Assembly: GCA_930367205.1 (NCBI GenBank)
Contig: OV884015.1
Location: 82,078,841 to 82,142,840 of the forward strand
Direction of reading: 5' to 3'
Source of the DNA: Acanthosoma haemorrhoidale
Taxonomy: Eukaryota; Arthropoda; Insecta; Hemiptera; Acanthosomatidae
DNA: 64,000 bases
In this document: positions 21,379-31,259 of the stretch, piece after piece
How positions within the stretch are numbered: the stretch's first letter is position 1
How the letters are laid out: every line of letters begins with the position of its first letter
Program-made: the position numbers and the translations under genes
The notes under the pieces: model-generated
Told to the model about the DNA's origin: nothing
What the model saw: the letters and a program-made list of their open reading frames with translations, nothing else
The model's database searches: none

Positions 21379-21485
21379 CGAGGGTGGTCTGAAAAGTTTC
21401 CAACCTAACAAAGCTTTTATTTTAGCTTTTATTAATTTTATTATCATCTTCATGTTGAGGTCGAAACCTTTTCAGACCACCTGTG
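21379..21485. mobile_element. 107-bp mariner-type MITE
   Basis: The left end CGAGGGTGGTCTGAAAAG and the right end (minus strand CACAGGTGGTCTGAAAAG) are ~30-bp terminal inverted repeats that share GGTGGTCTGAAAAG exactly. TA dinucleotides flank both ends (21377-21378 and 21486-21487). The GTCTGAAAAGTTTC sequence is typical of mariner-family ends. Only about 45 bp of AT-rich interior remain, so the element is non-autonomous and would need a transposase from elsewhere. Confidence 0.75.
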
Positions 21486-21489
21486 TAAA

Positions 21490-22030
21490 CCCGATACTAG
21501 CACTTAAACGATAATAAAAGTAATTATAATGACATGGTTCAAATGAAGGTATGCCACAACTTCTCTTTGAGAAAGCAAGATCCGATAATGATATTATAAG
21601 TACGGGGGGGGGGGTGTCATCAGTCTCACTTCCTTAATCTTAATTCCCAGCTCAGTGATTCTGAGAAAAAGCAATCTAATATCAATGTTTATGATATTCT
21701 TTTTCCCCACAGCTAAGGTCCCATTAAAAGCGGTAACCCAAGAAAGAATTCCAAAGATATAAAACTATTTTTTTGGAAAAACAACCATAAAAATCGCGCA
21801 ATTTGGTATATAATTGATTTAAATTAAGTGTGGTCATTTGGATCCTACTTAGGAGGTAGAATGGAAGAGATCCTTTCCGAATTTCCCACAGCTATGATTT
21901 GTAATGTCATTGGCTAGTGGACCTTTCTTGTAACAGAGGATTTGGGCGAGATAGCTAACCTTATATCAAGCTCTTCCTTCTAGTGTATGTGAACAATCCC
22001 GAATAACTTGGGAATGAAAGCTTGATGCTC
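21490..22030. other. Non-coding stretch with poly(G) tract
   Basis: An 11-base G run lies at 21604-21614. Nothing else is recognised. Confidence 0.45.
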
Positions 22031-22390
22031 AAGTTCGGACTACTCCCTTTGACGTCCACCACATTAACCTGCAGATGACGAATGAGCCATCCCGTAGAAT
22101 GGAAGCGGCGACCACCATAGCTGCTGGCTGTAATTTGCGCTGTAACAGATAGGCGCCTATGCTGCTATGGCCGCTTCGGAGATCTCTATCTCCGGGGACA
22201 AATCTACTACAGACCCCGGCACCGTTATCGATAGGGGACAGAGCGCATGATCGATGGGGTTCCTGTGGTAGCCGGGGGCCTCCGTCCTTTTCTCTGGCCG
22301 CTATTAATGTAGCAAATTATTGCCGGGCATCTTGATCTGACTCTACCCGGCAGCAGTAACGCAGATTAGGTTCACTTTCATTTACCTCAT
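22030..22390. promoter_or_regulatory. GC-rich island with DRE and dyad motifs, candidate regulatory element
   Basis: A sharply bounded island. It holds TATCGATA at 22226-22233, the DNA-replication-related element bound by DREF and overlapping the BEAF-32 core CGATA in Drosophila, with a second ATCGAT about 23 bp downstream. It also has a perfect 7-bp stem CGGAGAT-CTCT-ATCTCCG (22177-22194), a wider GCCGGG...CCCGGC dyad near 22321-22351, and GGCCGC motifs. No long open frame. The motif-to-factor link comes from Drosophila. The regulatory role here is inference. Confidence 0.35.
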
Positions 22391-24352
22391 TAGTAATGTA
22401 TACTTTTACTTCTGGTGCAGGAAATAAATTGGAATTTCTCCCTATTTGCTAGGTCATTTACAATAAACTATTTGATTCAAGCACAAATCAGTAGCCACGT
22501 ATATTTTAACGAGCTTTTTTGTAGTTATTGGTTCAATCACTTTATCACGACAATGGTTGGCTTGGCTTGATGCCAAGGGTAGGTAACAATACCGACCCGA
22601 GGATTTCCTGCGGTACTTACTTACCTAAGACACACCCCTAGGTAGCCTTAAGTACAGTCGACCGAAGTTAGACACAAAACAAGCAGCATTGCCAGGTAAA
22701 AACAAGCAGCCCTTATTAAACTCTGTAGAACATCACTCCATTTCACCCAGTTAGCTTTCCTGTACAAAGGCTTTGCTATATAAATTGTGAGTTGATTTTA
22801 TTAATAAAGTTTTTTTATGTCTTTACTGTTGTGATATCCTTAATTCAACGATTAGGCACAAAATTGCATAAACAAAAAAAAGTCCAACTATCATGGGATA
22901 ACCCCGGGGCACATCGTGATTTTTACTAAACGGTTGGGAATAAACTACTAACAATTTCAATATCGATTGACACTTTTGATCGGTTTCGGTCTCATTTTTT
23001 TCATATTTTCCATTCACGTTTTGTGCCTTTTAGCAAAGGGAGGCGTCGTTATAACACGCACGCGGTCAAAAACGTTTCTAAGCGCGTTTATCTGAAGAGA
23101 TTGTCCCTGATACAAAAGTCAGATTGAGAATACGAGCTGACACCAAATCAAATTTTAAATAGTTATACTATATTAAATATATCTCGATTAAATAATATAC
23201 AGTAAGCCATACATATGTATATAGTGGAAAGATTTATTAATACATAAAATTAATATTAATAAAATGATACAAACAACAGTCTCACTGCAGTGTACATTAA
23301 AACATAATTCTTAGATTACCCCAACGTTGCATGAATGTTGAAAACGACGTGGAATGTTGACCAAGGATGACTGAATCGACTTTGACTAGAGATAGACCTG
23401 CCTAGCCTGCTGATCTGTCCCTATAACTGAGTTCCTCCTCGCTGCATAGAGAACTGAGAAAAATAGCAAGAATAATTCTTTTTTTTGTTCTATTAATTCT
23501 AGTTTTGGGCTAGTCCTTATTATAAAATGCCCCCTGGGCCTAGAAACAGCTTTATTCATTTTAGCCAAATTGATTTATTATGCTGTCAGCATAATACTTG
23601 TCTGGTTCAAAAACCTGAGGTAAAAAGTGGTCCTGTAGGTAAGGCCCCCCCCAAAAAAAGTCAATCATCAGCCAGCAATATCTTTCTCTTGCGAGCACTT
23701 CTATGGGGAACCTAGGTTTCACTTAGACCTCCTCGAGGGTGGTTTCCTGTGAGTCTTGATAGTTCCCAGGGTCGTTGCGTCCATACACATAGATTTTCCA
23801 ACCTCTTTCGATTTCCTTCCATGGCAGCAAGTTGTTTCATTCCTGTGCCGATCCCACTTATTTTTTCTTCGCTTTGCTTGAATAGGCTAAATGAGGTCAT
23901 TACTTGGTGTATTTGACTTTTGAAGGTCAAGGAATTGCTATAGATTTGGATTAATTCATTTAGATTGCTACATGGATAAATTCACACATACACCGCTATA
24001 AACTGAGGTCATTTTTACAACATTTCCATTGAGGATGTGCTTAATCATTTCCGTCTTACTTTTCATACAAATTTTTCATCGGATCATTTTCGTGTAATTT
24101 GTGATTGGGTAATTGTAATTTAGATTACAAAACTCCGGTGTATTGCCAGAATATAGTTGCAGTAATCAATTGCAGGGTTGTATGCTGACCACATGAGTGC
24201 AACATAACACACTCGCCGTTCGAAAGGTTGCCCCAGGCCAAGAGAGGTAATCGAGTAGGTGGTAATAAATGCAGGTATGTCTTAAGGACTGACTCAGTGT
24301 CCTATTATGTTTGTTCTATACATCTACAACAATGCATTCTATACATTTACAA
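22391..24352. other. AT-rich non-coding stretch with a 21-bp near-palindrome
   Basis: TATTATGCTG-T-CAGCATAATA at 23576-23596 is a perfect 10-bp dyad around one base. A C8/A7 run lies at 23645-23659. A somewhat GC-richer segment runs from 23710 to 23880. No gene is recognised. Confidence 0.5.
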
Positions 24353-24474
24353 CTATTCACTGGTGATTTCATTATGCATTTAATGTTAATAGCAGCTGAC
24401 TGTTGAAACCTGGGAACTTTCATCTGCTTTCTGGTCTGGTGTATTATAATGTAATATTTTAATTCTTCAAAATT
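24353..24474 (+). repeat. Repeat family R1, copy 1 (non-coding part only)
   Basis: It begins CTATTCACTGGTGATTTCA and ends in GTAATATTTTAATTCTTCAA. It matches 25538-25685, with a ~28-bp block near 25586-25615 missing here. The final ~20 bp (AATATTTTAATTCTTCAAAA) also match the inverted copy at 27918-28091. The peptide-coding segment present in the other copies is absent. Confidence 0.7.
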
Positions 24475-25537
24475 TTTCTGTTTCAAAAATTATTCTTCTA
24501 TTCAATACTTGTTGCTGCAACTAAAAGTTACTGCACTCGCATTTATTCACAAATAGTAGCTAATTAACTAAGAATCTGGTTTATTTTATACTAATAAGTG
24601 CATATTAGACAATAGTCTAGAATTTGTTACCAAAACGCATTGACATACCGATAATTTAATAGTTTTCTCGGGAAAAATAAAAAATTGAAACTAATTTTAA
24701 AATTGATTATTTATTATAATTTTCTAATAATTTTAAAAGTTGATCCAAAACGATTTGAGGCTACAATGTCTCAATAGAACTTGAATATTTAAAAATAACT
24801 ATGTTTCAAAATGAATACCACCAAAAGAATGTCCATAGTAAGGGAATACTCTCCAGAATGTGCGCAGCCTCTGGGATCAAATTATCTAAAGTCTGATGTT
24901 CACTATTTTACCTGATGTAACGTATTCACGTAAACACATCTCAATCACTCACACATAGGCTCCTTCCCCTAATGGGCTGATCAGGCTAGACAAAAACTTG
25001 GCTTAATTGTTAGGCTGACATTTAAATATCAATGCAAGTGATCAGCTAATTGGAATTAAACCAAAGCCTTCTCTCTGTGATAAATACTCCGTAGATTAAT
25101 AATTTTTTTTTGGCATTCAAATTATTTTCTCCATTTATAAAATACATCGAAATAATATCCCAACGTGACAGTCCGATTTGGTTAAAGAAGAAAAAAAACA
25201 CATCTGAGACCTCTCGGCAGGTGCGAATTTTGTTATAATGGTATATTATAATGGGGATTACTTCCCCTAATAACCATATAAATTATTACCATATAAAGGA
25301 TTAATTCCCTCATAACTAATGATATTTAGATGTCTTTTAATATTAGCGAATTATAATTTATTACCTATCATTGAGATAGTATTCCCTTATTTTATTGGAA
25401 ATGGATGAGGGAACCTGAAGAAGAAATATACAGCAAACGTTTCGAATAATAGCCGGTTTTTCTCTTGGCTTCCTAATTCATGAGATGTAAATCATTTTTT
25501 TAACCGTAATGTATTTCAAATCTGTTCTAGTATTATC

Positions 25538-25821
25538 TATTCACTGGTGATTTCACTATGCATTTACTGATAATAGTAGCTGACAATGATTAAATCAAGA
25601 AATCCAAAGATTATACCTGGGAACTTTATAAAACTGCTTTCTGGTCTGGTGTATTATAATGTAATATTTTAATTCTTGAAAATTTCTATCCCTATCAGGC
25701 CTTAATGTTTGAGCATATAGCTACTTTTTCTGATAAATATGATGCTTTAGGAGAAAATCGATACAATTATCTAGCACAATACAATTCTGGAATAGATTTA
25801 GAAAAACAAATTGAGATGAAG
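25538..25821 (+). repeat. Repeat family R1, copy 2, with coding-like segment
   Basis: Positions 25538-25685 repeat copy 1. The segment 25663-25821 then reads as an open frame: LENFYPYQALMFEHIATF, SDKYDALGENRYNYLAQYN, GIDLEKQIEMK. The inverted copy has the same 53 residues with five substitutions. Beyond 25821 the frame continues to 25896, but that part is not shared. I do not recognise the protein. All nucleotide differences between the two copies that I counted in this segment change an amino acid, which points to unconstrained decay after a recent duplication. Confidence 0.7.
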
Positions 25822-26280
25822 AAAGGAGTTTGTAAGGTTTTGTCAAATTTATTAACCACCAGGCACTACTTACAAGGAAAGAATATATCGCAAAATTAAT
25901 GTAAAGATGATTAGTAATAATTAGTATAAAGGGTACAAAAGAAATACAAAACCTACGAGGTAGACAAGCAGGCTTAAGCATGTCTTTTTTTTACCCAACA
26001 TTTTTAAACATGTCAGGGAAAACTATTCAGGTATAAAAAGGATGTAGATATAAGTGCAGTGTGGGCTGCTAATCAATTGTACTAATATTAAACTAATATG
26101 AATTGTATTAATACGTAACAGAAGAAAAAAGCCATATAGATAATTGATGAAACAGTTATATGTAAAAAAAACATAAATACAATACAGCTAATGAAAGATA
26201 AATGTTAAGAGAGTCTGCTCGTTTTACTGTTACTAATTATTATAATCATTTTCAGTGCCTACATTATTTTTATGATATTA

Positions 26281-26330
26281 GGACTTGGTGCAGACATACA
26301 CGGTATGTTGAAACGTTCTTCATTAATAAA
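26281..26330. repeat. Relative of the 19.4-kb foldback arm
   Basis: GACTTGGTGCAGACATACAC followed by GGTATGTTGAAACGTTC resembles 19427-19472 (GACTTGATCCGGATATTCAT, then AGTATGTTGAAACGTCG). Only one arm is seen here. The ending TATGTTGAAACGT is the best-conserved part. Confidence 0.45.
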
Positions 26331-27917
26331 ATAGATGAAAAACAAATAACTTACTTTTAACAACATTAACCGATCTCTCAACAAACTATTCCACTCTTCT
26401 ATCAATGGACTCTCCTAAGGAAATATGTTACATTTGAGAATGTTTTCCTACTCTTATTTATTTTCCATTATGATTTGTACAATTAAAATATTATAACTTT
26501 TCCGATAAAGCGAGGACGGTTAAGATGTAAGGAGGAATCCCTAAGGGGCCGGATAACACATATAGACTGCAATATCTTGATCGTTTTTGGCAGAGGATTC
26601 GACAGGAATGCCGAAGGGGATACTTTTCTTCTATTAGCAGGAAAGGGGGGAGAGGAGTCAGTCAATCAGAGATGGGGCCTCTTGGTCTTGTTCTCTTGTT
26701 CCTGTTGTCCTTTGTAGCGGAGCGGCTCGCTCGCTAATTGCACTTCCCAGGAACTACAGGAGTCGCACATTAATTAGCCTCTCATTTTCGTTCTTGGTCG
26801 GTACTTAGTGTCCTCAGTCGGAGGTATGTCCACTTAGGCTGCGAGCAGGGGACGTCTAGAGGCAGTGTACAACCGAATCTGCAAAAATGGACCCAAAATA
26901 AAAAAGTAAATCTAAAACAGAAATCACATCAGTTTCTGTTTCGCAGTTAGCTGCCGAGCTCCAAGTGTGCCATACTTGTCTTATGTTTACTCGCTAAATT
27001 TTTAGCTTTCTGATGTCGAAAAAGTTTCGATGTTTTGATTTTTAAGTGACGAATTACATATTAGAATTAGCAGATATGAGGTAAATTTAATAAAATTTCA
27101 AAGATATATAAAATTATGAAATGCAACCATATAACCCGCAACATTGTAATACAACTTTTTTGTTCAAATATGTTTTACATGTTTAAAATGCGATTTTTTT
27201 TATTGTGAATGTACCAGTGAAGATTTTATTCCTCTTTCGTGGAGTCTCCATGTTACCTTTTGTAAAATATAAAATAATTTTACATAGAAACAAAGGTAGG
27301 ACACTTGCATAAATTCAATAAATCAAATTCTCAAAGAGTTCATCGCCTTTCTATTTCCAATGTTTGTCTTCTCGTTTGCCTTTTTTGAACATAAAACACC
27401 TTTTTCTTGATCTCCGTGGCTCATCTTCTTTAGTAACGTCATCCTGATTTCTACTAACTCCGATTTCCTTCCTCATTACGTGGTTGACTATTTCTTTCTT
27501 GTGCTCCACTCAGTGATGGCCTTATTAGAGACACTGTAGCGTTAGTGTTATTTTATCCATGCTCCTTTGTATCCTTCAATTTTTTTAAACATTTTGGTTG
27601 GAGCTACACTACTACTTCAAATGTGCATTGGTTCAACACACAAGCTCTTGCAATACGTTCGGTTGCTGAGCCCACCATTTTTTTTTTTTGGCAGATTGTT
27701 AACGTTGCTTATGTTATAAATAATTTTAAAAAACAAAACGTAATTGCAGTGGAATTTTTGGTCTTTTGGGGCCAATTAAAATTAATAATTAAATAAAAGA
27801 GAATTATAATTAAATATGAACCGTTTAAAAATCGGACATAACTTTTAAACAAAAAGCAATTAAATGAAAACGCAACTCTAAGACTTAGTCTGCAATAAAC
27901 TGGCTCTAAACCCTCCT
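26331..27917. other. AT-rich stretch with a GC-richer island at 26500-26880
   Basis: The island near 26500-26880 contains several short frames on both strands but no recognisable protein. The remainder is AT-rich spacer, including the 27545-27796 frame, which looks AT-driven. Confidence 0.45.
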
Positions 27918-28091
27918 TCATCCATCTCTCTTCATCTCAATTTGTTTTTCTAAATCTATTCCAGCATTGTATTGTCGTAGATAATTGTATTGATTTTCTC
28001 CTAAAGCATCATATTTATCAGAAAAAGTAGCTATATGCTCAAACATTAAGGCCTGATAGGGATAGAAATTTTGAAGAATTAAAATATCCTC
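27918..28091 (-). repeat. Repeat family R1, copy 3, inverted, exon-like
   Basis: On the minus strand a frame runs from 28091 to a TGA at 27918-27920. It starts EDILILQNFYPYQALMFEHI and ends LEKQIEMKRDG. Immediately upstream is TTTTTTGACAG (28092-28102), a good splice-acceptor shape, so this could be a terminal exon of 57 codons. Its 53-residue core matches copy 2. Copy 2 lacks the acceptor-like sequence and has the copy 1 flank instead. Either this is the original exon and copy 2 a rearranged duplicate, or both belong to an unknown mobile element. Confidence 0.6.
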
Positions 28092-28690
28092 CTGTCAAAA
28101 AATCGTTTGCACCTAGATGCCGACTTTATAACTACGCAATGATGTACTGTTAAGAAAATTTATCACTGTTTGTATACGTAACTAGGGTAACACACACCAT
28201 AAAAACGAGAGTTCACTAGAACATCTAAAATCTTATAAATTTGCATCTAGCTTTTCAAAATTATATATAGGATAATAATGCTAAATTCTGGCATCAAAAT
28301 CTGATCTTCCAGTTTACATATACTTCCATTCAATTGGGTTTATTTCGTTGCTTGGATAAAACCATTTTATAAATTCACTATATTTTTACTAAAGTCATGA
28401 TAGCATCTTTTGCCCTGATAACTGCTACCAATCTCCTATGCCTAATTAATACTTAGCCCGTAGACTGGGTATTTACTCTTATGGGTTTTTGGAGTTGGAG
28501 GTGAACACGTAGGGAAAGGGCATAACACTTCTAAAATTAAATAACCTTTGAAACTTGACAAGAGTCACAGATTCATTCCATCTAATTTATTACGGATACC
28601 TAAAGATAAGCAAAACATGCTATAATAAATTTCGTCTTTTCGACGAAAGTGTCTGTGCCCTTACCATGTAAATCATTTCAGGCAGTTTAA
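28092..28690. other. AT-rich non-coding stretch
   Basis: No features recognised. Confidence 0.45.
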
Positions 28691-29050
28691 GGACACAAAC
28701 ATTTTTTTTTGTGAGGAAGATTTACAGGTTTACTAGCAGGACCTATTGCCGAAGACCACCCTTTGGGGGCCCTTCCTCGCCATGGACAGAGGTAGAGGCA
28801 TTGTAAACAGTACCAGGAGAAGTAGATGTGCACCCATGGTCTGCTTAGGGCCGCTAAGGAGGCAATAAACTCAGGGCTGAGGTGGCGCGTTATAAAAAAT
28901 TTTATTGCGTGTCTCTCGTTCCTGTAGCCACTTCTTTCGTCTCGTCGTAAATCATGCCTTGCAGTACCGCTGCTAATGCATTGTCTCAGATCGGCTATGT
29001 GGAGGAGACCCATGGCGTGCACTCGCTAATACTACGCTCATCTCCATATT
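28690..29050. other. GC-richer island, unassigned
   Basis: A 111-codon minus-strand frame (29022-28687) crosses the island. Its sequence (beginning MHAMGLLHIADLRQC) is not recognisable, and its length is unremarkable given the composition. Confidence 0.3.
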
Positions 29051-31055
29051 TTCCGATGCCCTTCCAGTCTGTTTATCAGTATTGGATCCCCAGAGTCTCC
29101 TCATTTTGTACATGCCTATAAATGTCTGCAATCAAACAATTGTGTGTATTGTTAACCGCGATATTCCGTAATACGGTTTGATCGATAACTATTGCCAAAG
29201 CAGATGCAACAACAATCAGATGCATTTAAATTGCATTACTCGAAGAATTTATTGTTCAAAATTATTATTTTAGTCAAGAGACAGAACATCATCCCTACAA
29301 ACTCTTGTTAGGTAGTAAGATGTGAACTGTAGATGCCACGATACCTAGTTTTGTTGGGATTATTGATATCAGTCAGTTGAAAGCAATCTTGTACTATCAA
29401 ATATACCCGTTATTTGCAGTCAAGCCCATTTCTACACTCATTTAACTGTTTCTGACCAAACTATCAGCTTTTAAAGATTTAGACCTTTTCGTGGACTCTT
29501 TAAGGTTATTGGACCCATCTCATATACTACAGACAAACATTGATTGATATATTAATGAAGTATAGGTTTTTTCTTTTCCAAAGGTCTCAAAAAGAGGAAT
29601 GGGGGAAAAAAATAAAATAACATGCAATTTATAGAAGAGAAAGGGATTATTTTGCTAGGAGGGAGCTATTTGAAGGTTGGGTAATGATGTACAGGCCATG
29701 AAGATTGCAATTTTCCTTTTCATGGGTTGATATAAGTATCGCGAGTAGTGAGTATATCTTGTGCCCGTGACAGTTTTCTTCTTAATGAAAGTGATGAGTT
29801 TGAAAGTAGTATTCCAGAAGAGTATTTGATTCATTTGTTGTCGTAAAGAATCTAGTAAGTTTGCTGAAGCTTTCTTTTTAAAAATCCTATGACCGAATTC
29901 CATTGCCTGTTTTTTGTAAGAAGTAGATATATCATAACAGATAAATCATGAAAGTCGTTCATATTATAACAATAGGTTGAGTTTTAGATTTCACTGTTTA
30001 TACCAGTCAGCTAGATCATTGATACCTGCATGAAGGTGTAAGCAAAGGCTTATTGCATATGGAAACTCTTCCTGTTAGTTTGCTAAAAGAACAGCGTTAG
30101 TATTTGCAGCCATGGGTGCTTCCAAAGGAATAGTTTATATCTTGAGTGAAGACGGTAAAAATTTCAGGGCTGAAGGTAGCACTTTGTGGAACTCCAAAAA
30201 GAATCCTTCTTCCAGCATTAATTGTACTACCGACCTCGACTTATTTTTATTCGTACTATCTTATCTCATCTTTCAATACTCCGTTAAGCATTTTGACCTT
30301 TTCTACAATTTTTGCAGTATGAATAAGACATGATGTTAACAATCGGTCATAAGACCTGCTGATCCCCTTTTAGAGCACAGCATATCTCATGGCAGTTAGG
30401 TAATCACCAGTACTAACTGAACTCACGACTTTTAACATATTTTTTCTTAGATGTTTACAGATTATATCTTCTAATAATTTTCTGTTTATGGTTCTGTCTA
30501 TAATGGTATTTTGCAATATAAATTCGACTTCTGTGGTATCTGTTTCTTATTTTTATACTTATTACATTTTTGTTAATTGTAGCGTTTGATCACTTCGTGG
30601 AGGAACAAGTCATTTCATTTCTTAAATATAGCTATATATTGTAGTGTGTATATATGGTAAGCCTGTAATAGCTGAAGAGATAAATTTTGCAGATATGTAA
30701 TGTTTTACAGATAAGCCTGTAGTTGTTATTAATATAATATTAATATTTGAGAGGCCAGACGAGAGAGCACATTGCCACTCGATCCGAGCCCGCAGGTAGC
30801 AAATGCCACAGGACCTGTGTCCTACCTGCTCAGTAACCTGTGGATTTATGGCTTGACAGATAGCGGGTCCATGGATGTCTTCTCTTTATAATCCCTCAAT
30901 TGTGGGCACCCTGCTCTATGTTTCACTAACTAATGGCGTATCTTAATACGCTTTTATAACTTATATTAATACGCTTATTTCAGTTAAATAGTAGCCATAA
31001 GTAGAATCACTGACTTAAAAACTCCTTGTGTTCAATAATTTTTTTTTTTTTGGGG
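29051..31055. other. AT-rich non-coding stretch with a dyad-rich segment near 30.8 kb
   Basis: The segment 30770-30870 is GC-richer and holds interleaved dyads (GCAGGTAG against CTACCTGC-like sequence, and CCACAGG against CCTGTGG). A T14-G6 run at 31039-31057 precedes jockey tail E. No gene is supported. Confidence 0.45.
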
Positions 31056-31063
31056 GGCATCAA

Positions 31064-31247
31064 GCCAGTGACGCGGCTGACGTAGGAGCGGGGGGGACTT
31101 CCCAAGACTCCGCTTGAATGAGCGAGCGAATGGAAATTGTAAATTGGTATGAACGAGCTCATTTATCACAATTACTTATAGCCCAATCAGACATATTGAA
31201 ATTTTATCAGAATAAAGTTGTATTTAAAAAAAAAAAAAAAAAAAAGT
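31064..31247 (+). mobile_element. Jockey-family tail with poly(A) and target duplication (copy E)
   Basis: It starts inside the family tail (GTGACGCGGCTGACGTAGG), passes a CTTCCCAAGACTCCGCTT block, and then jumps directly to GAATGAGCGAGCGAATG. About 70 bp of tail between these are deleted. The copy ends AATAAAGTTGTATTT followed by an A run. An 8-bp direct repeat, GGCATCAA, flanks the insertion (31056-31063 and 31248-31255), so both ends are defined. The surviving poly(A) and target duplication indicate one of the younger copies. Confidence 0.85.
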
Positions 31248-31259
31248 GGCATCAATATT

